From positions 1-12,855 of the forward strand of contig LT649830.1 of assembly GCA_900128395.1 (NCBI GenBank): 12,855 bases of DNA, written 5' to 3'. A program made the translations under genes and the position numbers. Shown piece after piece: positions 1 through 7,103 of this stretch (position 1 is the stretch's first letter; every line of letters starts with the position of its first letter). The notes under the pieces are model-generated. The model made no database searches. It was not told the origin of the DNA and saw only the letters and a list, made by a program, of their open reading frames with translations. The DNA comes from Stramenopiles sp. TOSAG23-2. Lineage: Eukaryota; Sar.

Positions 1-591
1 ATTTTCAAATTATGTAAATGTACGACGATGATCGAAAATATATGTTAATAAATATAAGTATGTATATAACATAATTGTTATTACATATATATATATATTG
101 CAACGTACTACTTTAGCATTTGACGATGTGCAGACACATATATATATACATATATATATTTAATAACTTTGGCTTTGACTTCCCATACCTTTGTTTTTTT
201 TGTTTGGTAAAAGTACAGCATGAATGTTTGGTAATACACCACCAGCAGCAATGGTAACACCACCCATAAGTTTGTTCAATTCTTCATCATTACGTACAGA
301 ATTTTCAAATTATGTAAATGTATGACGATGATCGAAAATATATGTTAATAAATATTGTATTTACATACATATATATATATATATTGCAACGTATTACTTT
401 AGCATTTGACGATGTGCGGACATATATATATACATATATATTTAATAACTTTGGCTTTGACTTCCCATACCTTTGTTTTTTTTGTTTGGTAAAAGTACAG
501 CATGAATGTTTGGTAATACACCACCAGCAGCAATGGTAACACCACCCATAAGTTTGTTCAATTCTTCATCATTACGTACAGCCAATTGGAT
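1..591. repeat. Diverged tandem repeat of the H2A 3' end, two ~300-bp units
   Basis: Bases 1-299 repeat 301-591. Both units begin with the same AT-rich 3' flank and run through the H2A stop codon into the codons for the RNDEELNKL region. The units differ by scattered substitutions and by indels in the (TA)n stretches near 50-105 and 350-385. At base 300 the first unit stops inside the coding sequence and the second begins at once with its 3' flank. Position 1 coincides with the start of the repeat unit, which would also fit a contig end. Confidence 0.85.
160..300 (-). pseudogene. Histone H2A 3'-terminal fragment
   Basis: On the minus strand this stretch encodes only the last ~46 residues of H2A, from the VRNDEEL segment through [15 protein letters not shown] and the SQSQSY tail to a TAA at 160-162. 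There is no start codon. Upstream, at 301 onward, the frame runs into the AT-rich 3' flank of the next copy and reaches a stop within four codons. The encoded tail matches that of the neighbouring complete copy. It is not a functional gene as it stands: it is either a partial tandem duplicate or leftover overlap from assembly of the same locus. Confidence 0.8.
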
Positions 592-1161
592 GTGACGTGG
601 GATGATACGGCTTTTTTTGTTATCACGTGCTGCGTTACCTGCTAATTCCAAGATTTCTGCACATAAATATTCCAATACAGCTGCCATGTATACTGGGGCA
701 CCTGCACCAATTCTTGCTGCTACACGTCCTTGTCTCATGTAACGTGCTACACGTCCAACTGGGAATTGTAAACCTGCTTTTGCACTGCGGCTAGTGCTTT
801 TACCTTTCTTTTTACCGCGACCTCCTTTTCCTTTTCCTGACATAGCAGCAATGGTAACACCACCCATAAGTTTGTTCAATTCTTCATCATTACGTACAGC
901 CAATTGGATGTGACGTGGGATGATACGGCTTCTTTTGTTATCACGTGCTGCGTTACCTGCTAATTCCAAGATTTCTGCACATAAGTATTCCAATACAGCT
1001 GCCATGTATACTGGAGCACCTGCACCAATTCTTGCTGCTACACGTCCTTGTCTCATGTAACGTGCTACACGTCCAACTGGGAATTGTAAACCTGCTTTTG
1101 CACTGCGGCTAGTGCTTTTACCTTTCTTTTTACCGCGACCTCCTTTTCCTTTTCCTGACAT
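442..1161 (-). CDS. Histone H2A, in-frame head-to-tail H2A-H2A fusion (239 aa)
   Basis: Core histone H2A pairs with H2B in the nucleosome and acts in the nucleus. The frame holds residues 1-106 of one H2A, starting [16 protein letters not shown] and ending GGVTIAA, then a second complete H2A of 133 residues beginning at a new Met (841-843). Both copies show the basic N-terminal tail, [10 protein letters not shown], the [17 protein letters not shown] helix and the acidic-patch residues of [10 protein letters not shown] and RNDEEL. Only the second keeps the docking region GGVLPNIH and the C-tail ending SQSQSY, which resembles the SQ-motif tail of H2A.X. The halves differ at one residue (KRSR versus KKSR). 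Normal H2A is about 130 aa, so the first half is an extra, tail-less copy. The identity as H2A is certain. The fusion may be a real doublet or an untrimmed assembly overlap; if an artefact, the true gene is a single 133-aa H2A. Confidence 0.9.
   Translation of the reverse strand: MSGKGKGGRGKKKGKSTSRSAKAGLQFPVGRVARYMRQGRVAARIGAGAPVYMAAVLEYLCAEILELAGNAARDNKRSRIIPRHIQLAVRNDEELNKLMGGVTIAAMSGKGKGGRGKKKGKSTSRSAKAGLQFPVGRVARYMRQGRVAARIGAGAPVYMAAVLEYLCAEILELAGNAARDNKKSRIIPRHIQLAVRNDEELNKLMGGVTIAAGGVLPNIHAVLLPNKKNKGMGSQSQSY
526..1161. repeat. 318-bp tandem repeat making the H2A doublet
   Basis: Units 526-843 and 844-1161 match at an offset of 318 bp (106 codons), so the frame is preserved. I see three substitutions, near 616, 686 and 716 against their partners about 934, 1004 and 1034. 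Both boundaries are sharp: one unit ends exactly at the H2A start codon and the next begins inside the GGT codons after TIAA. The small divergence suits two alleles or two array copies better than sequencing noise. Confidence 0.9.
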
Positions 1162-2225
1162 TGTTTGTTTTTGTAATTTGTTTTTGTTGTTTTTTTTTGT
1201 TAAATTGTTACGATCAATTGTTTCTACTTTTTTTCTTTCTTTCTACTATCGATATATGTACATTTATACTTTCTCCAAATGGTTTTATGTTTGAATTGAA
1301 TTGGGTGAGGGTTGTTGTTAAAGGACAACTTTTAATATTTTATTTTTTGTTTTAACACCTTTAGTATAATGATAGTATTAGATAATTTCGAATACAAAAA
1401 TTTTTTAAAATATATAAATTTGCCATATATTAATGCCCCGGAATGCCACTACCCACTGCCGATGATTTTTTTTTTCATCCTTTTTGTTGTAGTGGTATGC
1501 ACCTGCTAATTTCAAAATTGTTTTTTTGAGTTTTGCAAGAGGTAGTTTTTTGATGGGTGTTTTGCGACTCTTTAATGCTGTGCCGTTGTATTTCCGTGAT
1601 TTTAGGAAAATTTAAATATATGAGTTGATTTTCATCCTATCAAATTAGGGATCATTTATACTTGAAAGGGAAATTAGAATACTCAAAAAAAAAACATTTC
1701 AACATCGTTTTTACGCTATCAAATGACACATAAGTTGTACTTGAGGTGGAAATTAGAATACCAACAAAATACTACAATACAAAACTACTAAAATACTTTA
1801 AAACTACTAAAATCTTACATCTCACGCTATCAAAGGACACTAATTTATACTTGAATGGCAAAATTAGAATACGCAAAAATGTTGTGATCTTAATCTTACA
1901 AATAGATTTGTGATGGCTTTTTACCCAAAATATATATCATCATATCACATAAAGGTGTGCAAGAGTGCAAGAGTGTTGTCTGTGATCAGCTTTCTTAACC
2001 TTTTTTCATTTTTTTTCTTCGTCTTTCATCTGCAACAACCCTTTCTTTTCTGTTTTTCTCTCTATTCAGAAGAACTTATTGTTTGTATTCATTTTGTATG
2101 AAATATATATTATTTGTTCAATTAATTAATGAATTATTATTTAAATCTCTATATTAGATAAAAAATTTATAATAATATTATAATTTCAATAATAATATAA
2201 TTATATAAAAATATTGAAAATAAAA
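1162..2225. other. AT-rich intergenic region between divergent H2A and reductase genes
   Basis: No credible gene. The short open frames here are low-complexity and lack family signatures. The side next to H2A is rich in T runs on the plus strand (1162-1250) and must hold the H2A promoter on the minus strand. The last ~120 bases before the reductase are almost pure A/T and probably contain its promoter and leader. I could not place a convincing TATA box or histone-specific element. The middle carries the three-copy repeat listed separately. Confidence 0.6.
1631..1879. repeat. Three diverged ~58-bp dispersed direct repeats
   Basis: Copies lie at about 1631-1690, 1711-1767 and 1821-1879. Each has the order cgctatcaaa (cctatcaaa in the first), a short gap with gacac-like bases, tatacttga or gtacttga, then ggaaattagaata or gcaaaattagaata and an A-rich end. 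Spacing is about 80 and 110 bp. Between copies 2 and 3 there is a smaller internal repeat, aaaactactaaaat. The repeats are non-coding, diverged and therefore older than the exact tandem duplications elsewhere in the window. Function is unknown. Confidence 0.7.
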
Positions 2226-3437
2226 ATGACCAATTTAAATAAAAATGACACAAGCATGCGTTATAATAACTTAGGCAGGACAGACTTATTAGTATCGGAA
2301 TTATCATTTGGTTGCATGATGTTACAACGAGATGAACGAAATGCATATGATATTATGAAATGTGCCTATGAGGGTGGAATCAACATGTTTGATAATGCTG
2401 AAGGATATGGACATGAAGGATATGCAGAAGTTGTGATGGGTAATGCAATACATAAAGGAATAAAAGAAGGATTATGGGAAAGGGAAGATTTAGTAATTAC
2501 AACTAAAATTTTCTTTGGTGGACGAGGACAACGAGATACTGTTAATAGTGCACAAACAACAAATAGGAAAAAACTTTATGAAGGGTTGAAATCTTCACTA
2601 GCTCGTATGCGTTTAGATTATGTCGATTTAGTTTTTTGTCATAGATGTGATACAAGTACACCAATGGAGGAAACTGTGCGAGGTATGAATCATCTTATTG
2701 ATCGTGGTATGGCATATTATTGGGGTACATCGGAATGGACGGCACAACAATTACAAGAGGCAACATTAATTGCAGAAAATCTTGGATTAGTTGGACCAAA
2801 ATTTGATCAACTTCAATATAATCTTTTTCATCGTGAACGATTAGAACGTGAATATCAACCATTGTATAAAAGCATAGGACTTGGTACAACAATATGGAGT
2901 CCATTGGCGGGTGGATTATTATCAGGAAAAATTAGTGGCAAACGTACAACGGAGAAAGGAATGGCGCGTTTAAAAGCATCAATAGATCCAGCATTACGTG
3001 CGAGAGCGGAAGCACCTGAAAAACTTCTTCCAATTGCCCAATCATTAAGAATGGCGCGTTTAAAAGCATCAATAGATCCAGCATTACGTGCGAGAGCGGA
3101 AGCACCTGAAAAACTTCTTCCAATTGCCCAATCATTAAGTTGTACCCTTGCACAATTAGCATTAGCATGGTGTGCATCGAATAAAAATGTATCAACAGTG
3201 ATATGTGGTGCAAGTAGTGTAAATCAAATGAAAGAAAATCTTGCTGCTGTTGAAGTGATCCAACATATTAATGATGAAATACGTCATAAAATGGACAAGG
3301 CACTTGGTGAATCTCTTAATACAATGTATATCGTTGGAAAGCGTAGTTACTCATTAGCAGAATACAATGAAAGTATTAATTCACCTCCTTCGCCTACATC
3401 TGCAAGGCCTTTGGCACGGGAACAAGCTCGGCTTTGA
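2226..3437 (+). CDS. Kv-beta-type aldo-keto reductase with internal 30-aa duplication (403 aa)
   Basis: This is an NADPH-dependent oxidoreductase of the aldo-keto reductase superfamily, closest in appearance to the voltage-gated K+ channel beta-subunit and plant/fungal relatives; the substrate cannot be told. I start at ATG 2226 because the longer frame begins with TTG at 2214. Family signatures in order are YNNLGRTDLLVSELSFG near residues 13-29, the tetrad Asp56 and Tyr61 (MFDNAEGYG), Lys94 in VITTKIFFGG and His139 in FCHRCD, then YWGTSEW, WSPLAGGLLSGK and the cofactor-binding CGASSVNQMKENL. Residues 246-275 are repeated exactly as 276-305 inside the (beta/alpha)8 barrel, just before TLAQLALAWC. 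Relatives have one copy here, which would give 373 aa. The C-terminal ~15 residues are Pro/Ser/Arg-rich and specific to this protein. The family call is firm; the duplication is either deleterious or an assembly artefact. Confidence 0.9.
   Translation: MTNLNKNDTSMRYNNLGRTDLLVSELSFGCMMLQRDERNAYDIMKCAYEGGINMFDNAEGYGHEGYAEVVMGNAIHKGIKEGLWEREDLVITTKIFFGGRGQRDTVNSAQTTNRKKLYEGLKSSLARMRLDYVDLVFCHRCDTSTPMEETVRGMNHLIDRGMAYYWGTSEWTAQQLQEATLIAENLGLVGPKFDQLQYNLFHRERLEREYQPLYKSIGLGTTIWSPLAGGLLSGKISGKRTTEKGMARLKASIDPALRARAEAPEKLLPIAQSLRMARLKASIDPALRARAEAPEKLLPIAQSLSCTLAQLALAWCASNKNVSTVICGASSVNQMKENLAAVEVIQHINDEIRHKMDKALGESLNTMYIVGKRSYSLAEYNESINSPPSPTSARPLAREQARL
2959..3139. repeat. Exact 90-bp in-frame tandem duplication in the reductase gene
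   Basis: The sequence matches itself without a mismatch at an offset of 90 bp from 2959 to 3139 (units about 2959-3048 and 3049-3138). Each unit encodes the 30 residues starting MARLKASIDPALRARAEAP. Being a multiple of three, it leaves the frame intact. Absence of any silent difference means a very recent event or an unmerged contig overlap. Confidence 0.93.
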
Positions 3438-3472
3438 TATATAAAAAGATATTAAAAGAAGGGGTGTATACA

Positions 3473-3488
3473 GTGGCCACGTGGCCAC
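3473..3488. promoter_or_regulatory. 16-bp perfect palindrome centred on CACGTG
   Basis: The octamer GTGGCCAC, itself a palindrome, occurs twice in a row, giving a 16-base perfect palindrome whose centre is CACGTG. CACGTG is the E-box/G-box core bound by bHLH and bZIP factors in eukaryotes. It stands out as a GC-rich island in AT-rich DNA 36 bp after the reductase stop. A binding role is inference; it could equally form a small hairpin in the 3' UTR. Confidence 0.4.
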
Positions 3489-3995
3489 ATATGTAGTGTT
3501 ATAAATTATATCATCTAGTGTATATACGTGTAATACACCACAATATAATACTAGTTATATATTATATAAAATATCTTTAAAAATATATATCTAGAATTTA
3601 CTTTTTTAAAAGAAATTTTTGCTATATGTTTAATTAGAGAATTTTAGAATTTACTCTCTTCACCCGGCTAGCTAATATACATTATAATTATACAAAAATA
3701 TATGTATATACATGTAAAATTGTATATTTAACGATGTGGGAGGATTACTATGCGGATAAGCTTATAGAATAGGAATACTAAAGTTACTACTAATATTTTC
3801 CTTTTAAATTACTATCTTTTAAAATACCTAAAAAACACTCTTTTATTCAAATCACGAGGTTTACTTTACTATCGTATATATCTTAAATTGCGCGGGCAAG
3901 GGTTCTCCTACGGGACCACCCGTGATGTCTAACGATAGAGATAAATAGGCAGATCTGTATGGATATATATATATATTATATATATATTTCTTATT

Positions 3996-4255
3996 GCTCT
4001 TTACTAATACCACAACCACTGTACTCCTTTTCTTGTGTACCAAACGTTCCTTCTACTAATTATAGTGGCGGTCCGTCTGGTATGCAAAATTAGGCAACAA
4101 CTACTAAATAGGATATATATATATAGCTCTTTACTAATACCACAACCACTGTACTCCTTTTCTTGTGTACCAAACGTTCCTTCTACTAATTATAGTGGCG
4201 GTCCGTCTGGTATGCAAAATTAGGCAACAACTACTAAATAGGATATATATATATA
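3996..4255. repeat. Exact 130-bp tandem duplication
   Basis: Units 3996-4125 and 4126-4255 look identical. Each begins gctctttactaatacc, passes through ggcggtccgtctgg and ends in ggatatatatatata. The unit is non-coding. Both units end in (TA)n, so slippage or unequal exchange at the microsatellite is possible, as is an assembly overlap. Confidence 0.92.
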
Positions 4256-4261
4256 TATAAT

Positions 4262-4636
4262 TGTATATCCAACGTTGGATTAACAATTACTATATTATAT
4301 ACTCTTACTTCTTAACTATACTAAACACTTATATATAACACAAAACTATATCTTATCATAAACCATAAAAACTCTATTTTATAATGTAATGTATGTATCT
4401 TACATATGGATGTATATATATAAATTTGTTGTACACGTCTGTAAAACGCATTTATAGCCATTCATCCCTACTACGATGCACATACCATTACTAACTCTCA
4501 ACTTCTTTCTCATCTCACTCAACGAATCTTATCCCGACCACTTCGCTCACGCTCGTGGTGATATTTGCCTTCTATATGCTCAAATGCCTGCTGTCTTCAT
4601 GCTATGTCATCCAATCGACATAACCAGATCTATCAC
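4262..4636 (-). repeat. 3' LTR of the retroelement
   Basis: Bases 4292-4636 match 7103-7447 without a difference that I could find. Read on the minus strand, the repeat begins TGATAGATCTGG directly after the polypurine tract. If extended to 4262 it ends TTGGATATACA, giving the TG...CA termini typical of LTRs. The 4262-4291 extension is absent from the other copy, which is consistent with a deletion there. Short plus-strand open frames inside are not genes. Confidence 0.7.
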
Positions 4637-4638
4637 TA

Positions 4639-4651
4639 CCCTTTTCCTTTT
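4639..4651 (-). other. Polypurine tract next to the 3' LTR
   Basis: On the minus strand the 13 bases AAAAGGAAAAGGG are all purine. They lie three to five bases upstream of the TGATAG that starts the LTR. This is where the plus-strand primer of an LTR element is made, and it independently supports the minus-strand orientation. Confidence 0.65.
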
Positions 4652-4757
4652 AAAAGAATTGCGATAGCACATTCGTTGATCTCTCGTGTTATCTTAGGTT
4701 AGTTACCTCCCTCGCCTTCAACTGCAATGACGGTATTCACCAAAGATACTAAAAATT

Positions 4758-4833
4758 ACCCCTCCGCATACTCTGCGACGATGTCAATTATTAGCCATAT
4801 GGGTTCACCCCTCCGCACTAAGTGCGACGATGT
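4758..4833. repeat. Pair of 27-bp hairpin-forming repeats in the element's 3' region
   Basis: Copies at 4758-4784 and 4807-4833 share acccctccgca, a variable centre and tgcgacgatgt. The second contains the perfect stem-loop CGCACT-A-AGTGCG, and the first a shorter CGCA...TGCG stem. The stems are kept while the loops differ, which suggests paired RNA or DNA structure in the 3' non-coding part of the element. Function unknown. Confidence 0.5.
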
Positions 4834-5243
4834 TATTACCACGTACATTATAATTCAAGTTCCAATACATTTGGTCTTTTTTTCTTAACGCTCCGATAGG
4901 CGTTTTAGTACTTGCCTACAGTACTCTTCATGGTTTGCCTTGCCATGGTATCTCTAGGGATTCTAAATATCTACTCGTTCTGGTAGATAACGGGGCCTCA
5001 CTCCCTGAATCACGTTTCTTTGTCTTTTCTTTTATATTTTTCTTATTTTTAAAGTTATTTTATACACCTCAGTGGTGACCTTTCTCAGGGTTTTCAACAA
5101 TTCTTAATTTTCAATTTGCCTTTTACTTCCGTTGCCTTTTTCTCTTGCCTCTTGCCTCTTGCCTCATTTATTTATTTTACTTTACTCATTTTTACATCTT
5201 TTCAGTGGGATTCATAATTTTATTATTACTACCATTAATAATA

Positions 5244-5536
5244 TCAGTTCTTTGTTCGTATCATCCTATCTAACACAAGAATGAATCCACTCGGGACTTC
5301 CCAGGTAGTGCTATCCGCCCATACGACTGCATACTCAACCTATTTTTATGGAATTATGACCCATCTTTGTCCCTTAACCTAATCCTACCATCATCATAGC
5401 TTCTACGGTAATATCGCCTTGCTTTTCTGAAATTTTTAAAAAGTTTCCATTGTGAATAGTTGTTTTTTAAAAAATAAAGTATTACCGGGACATTTGATGG
5501 TTGTTTTTTCTGGATAATTATCATAGAAAAATACAT
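5244..5536 (-). pseudogene. Possible integrase C-terminal / chromodomain-like remnant of pol, split by a frame change
   Basis: On the minus strand, 5536-5354 encodes a basic stretch ending FRKARRYYRRSYDDGRIRLRDKDGS before a stop. About 14 bases further on, in another frame (5339-5244), comes VEYAVVWADSTTWEVPS and more up to a TGA. The order Arg-rich DGRIRLRDKDG followed by EY.V.W.....TWE resembles the end of gypsy integrase and the chromodomain pattern YLVKW...TWEP. It lies downstream of RNase H and upstream of the LTR, as expected. Similarity is by eye only and short. The intervening bases and stop codons mean it is broken whatever it is. Confidence 0.35.
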
Positions 5537-5743
5537 GTTTTCACAGTAGAAAACACGTTGTATTCATACTGTAACTCAATTTACATTTTTATGGAAATTC
5601 ACTTCTTTACCCAATTTAAAGAATTGCGGTAACACTTTCAGTATTTTCCTAAATAAAGTATACAGAATTTCGTACTTAAAAGCAATTCGTTTCTTTCGTC
5701 CCTCTATCAAATTTCCATACTGTAAAGATGTAGTTATTTTAAT

Positions 5744-6232
5744 TTACTCATTCATTTGCCTTACGAAGTTCTCAATACCTCTAACCATATCATCGATTGT
5801 ACTCATATGTTTTGCTGTATTACTGTTTCCTTCAGCATCAACAAATGGTTTGCTCTCAGTATTTTTATTCTTCTTCTTCTTCGATTTTCGCTTTTTCTCT
5901 TTGATTGTGCTACTACTACCTGTATCACGTTTTCGCTTTCCGCTGTCCGTTTTAGATCCATATTTCTGGATCAGCGACTGTTCTCTTATATCGATGGTGT
6001 ATATAAAATCCTCACCATGCTTTCTAAATGCTTTATTTCTTTTGCCTAATACACTTCTCATGCTACTACCATCTACCTCTTTCCTTTTAAGCCTCTTTTT
6101 CTTTTGCCTGCCTCGCTGTGCTTCTGCGTTTGCTCTCTGTGTTGCCTGAAAATCCTTAAAGTACTCTCGGATCATATGTTTCGAAACTGCACGAATTGTG
6201 CCATTTTTATTTAGCAAGATCTGTGACAACAT
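5744..6232 (-). CDS. Lysine-rich open frame within the retroelement (162 aa), function unknown
   Basis: I do not recognise this protein. It begins MLSQILLNKNGTIRAVSK, has a probable helix around 18-50, and carries two strongly basic clusters, QKKKRLKRKEV near 43-52 and KEKKRKSKKKKNKN near 111-124, like nuclear localisation signals or a nucleic-acid-binding tail. The C-terminal ~25 residues (STIDDMVRGIENFVRQMNE) look amphipathic. It overlaps the end of the RNase H frame by 26 bases in another frame and lies where the integrase core would be. The Met start may be fortuitous, since the frame is open for a few codons upstream. Possible readings are the displaced C-terminal tail of pol, an extra element gene, or host sequence captured by deletion. 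Composition is compatible with genuine coding use. Confidence 0.45.
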   Translation of the reverse strand: MLSQILLNKNGTIRAVSKHMIREYFKDFQATQRANAEAQRGRQKKKRLKRKEVDGSSMRSVLGKRNKAFRKHGEDFIYTIDIREQSLIQKYGSKTDSGKRKRDTGSSSTIKEKKRKSKKKKNKNTESKPFVDAEGNSNTAKHMSTIDDMVRGIENFVRQMNE

Positions 6233-6842
6233 ATAGCTTGTCCCCTAGAAAATGCCGCCACTTTTCTAATGCCCATAATAATGCTAAACATTCCAGCTCT
6301 CGAGCGTCATAATTTTTCTCAGCCGGACTTAATGCACGACTAGCATACCATACGACATGCAATTTGTGATCTTTACCTTTTTGATTCAATGTTGCGCCCA
6401 GGCCATTGTACGAGCCATCACAGTGAATGTAAAATGGTTTCGTTATGTCTGGTAGTAGCCCGTTCATTACTTTACTTATGTCACGTGTTAGTGCCATTGT
6501 TACAAATAAGGCTTGGCCTATCAAATATCCTCCTACTATCCCTAAGGTCGTATTTACAGATATTTTAAAGAAAGATAGGAATAATGAATAAATAATTAAA
6601 ATTATTATATTTAATCCTACGTCCTTTAAGGTCTCTTCAGTGTTATCCTTAAACCGCTTATCTGCTTGTTTTGCCTTTGCCTTTCCTCCGCACCACGTTT
6701 TTCCTGCCCATATGCCCTCTGCATATCCATTCTTGTTCTCTTTTGAATTGTTGTTGTTGTTGTATTGTTGTTTGTGTTTGTTTTTATTTTTATTTTTATT
6801 ACTTGTCCTTTTTGTTGTTGTGCGCTTCGGTGCGCTTCCTAG
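6207..6842 (-). pseudogene. Pol-frame remnant with RNase H domain (Ty3/gypsy type)
   Basis: The frame is open for 211 codons after the UGA at 6843-6845. The first ~60 residues are Lys/Asn-rich low complexity, followed by AEGIWAGKTWCGGKA and then a very hydrophobic stretch (about 6610-6490). From about 6445 on, a reverse-transcriptase RNase H domain is clear: LPDITKPFYIHCDGSYNGLG, then VVWYASRALSPAEKNYDARE, LECLALLWALEKWRHFLG and LYVVTD. Catalytic acids at CDG, ELEC and VVTD are present (residues 36, 78 and 102 counted from codon 6524). RNase H degrades the RNA strand during reverse transcription. The domain is cut off right after VVTD by a TAA, so the fourth acid is gone, and the polymerase core is missing before it. 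A weak LGIVGGYL just before resembles the RT connection LGxVxYY. Broken, non-functional copy. Confidence 0.8.
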
Positions 6843-6848
6843 TCAATC
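6839..6848 (-). promoter_or_regulatory. Candidate UGA readthrough site between Gag and the pol frame
   Basis: On the minus strand the Gag frame ends GAT TGA CTA GG, and the same frame is open on both sides of the TGA. UGA followed by CUA and G is an established high-readthrough context in viruses and eukaryotic mRNAs. Just 3' is a repeated AAGCGCAC, able to pair GCGC with GCGC around a six-base loop. That the element uses readthrough to make Gag-Pol is inference; the stop could also be an ordinary Gag terminator or a mutation. Confidence 0.4.
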
Positions 6849-6896
6849 ACTGTCACTGTCAGTTTCGTCATTGTCAGCATTATTGCCATTTTGCTG

Positions 6897-6936
<40 letters not shown>

Positions 6937-7103
6937 GTTTGCTGATTACGACGTTGACTCCTTTTCAACCTTTTATTCTCATTTCTTGCTTGCTTGAGTT
7001 GGTTCTTCAATGTTGCTACCTTTCTTTTGTTATGTCCTCCATTTCTGTTGGTAGGTCTTCCATTGCTCCGACATTCGTTAGCCCTGTGGCCTTTCTTTCC
7101 ACA
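6843..7103 (-). pseudogene. Gag C-terminal remnant with partial CCHC zinc knuckle
   Basis: This 86-codon frame has no usable start and so is easy to miss. It opens at the LTR junction with CGKKGHRANEC, the last three ligands (C-x4-H-x4-C) of a retroviral CCHC zinc knuckle. The first Cys, expected three residues earlier, is replaced by LTR-derived Tyr, so the knuckle is broken exactly at 7103. It continues with a basic helical segment (NKRKVATLKNQLKQARNENK, coiled-coil-like), a tract of 12 Asn and an acidic end NDETDSDSD before TGA. In a complete element this nucleocapsid part of Gag would bind the RNA genome; the capsid part is absent. Confidence 0.7.
6897..6932. repeat. (ATT)n microsatellite encoding poly-Asn in Gag
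   Basis: Eleven ATT units (6900-6932) plus one GTT read on the minus strand as 12 consecutive Asn codons in the Gag frame. The tract is pure, and being a triplet repeat it varies without breaking the frame. Confidence 0.9.

Larger units (their letters stand above)
3438..4261. other. Gene-free interval after the reductase
   Basis: No coding frame with recognisable content. It holds a CACGTG-centred palindrome at 3473-3488, long A/T stretches at 3490-3860, a GC-rich island at 3890-3925 that contains the hairpin acggg-acca-cccgt (3910-3923), and a 130-bp tandem duplication at 3996-4255 with (TA)n borders. The 3' end of the reductase transcript should lie in the first part, but I cannot fix a polyadenylation site. 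Confidence 0.6.

Noticed and set aside
2695-3213. Minus-strand open frames opposite the aldo-keto reductase
   Set aside because: Antisense shadows of a well-supported gene; they repeat only because the sense gene has the 90-bp duplication.
4476-4667. 63-residue plus-strand frame starting MHIPLLTLNFF, repeated at 7287-7478
   Set aside because: It lies entirely within the LTR pair apart from its end, so its repetition comes from the LTRs. No domain or codon support, and on the antisense strand of the element.
4872-5018. Plus-strand frame reading LLVLVDNGAS, like the active-site motif of a retroviral aspartic protease
   Set aside because: It is on the opposite strand to every other piece of the element, the matching part is short, there is no second protease motif, and what follows is low-complexity Phe-rich sequence. 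The minus strand of the same bases reads RDSGSEAP, which is no more convincing. Kept only as a note for a profile search.
5144-5164. Three copies of cttgcct
   Set aside because: Short pyrimidine-rich microsatellite in the retroelement interior; no further structure around it.
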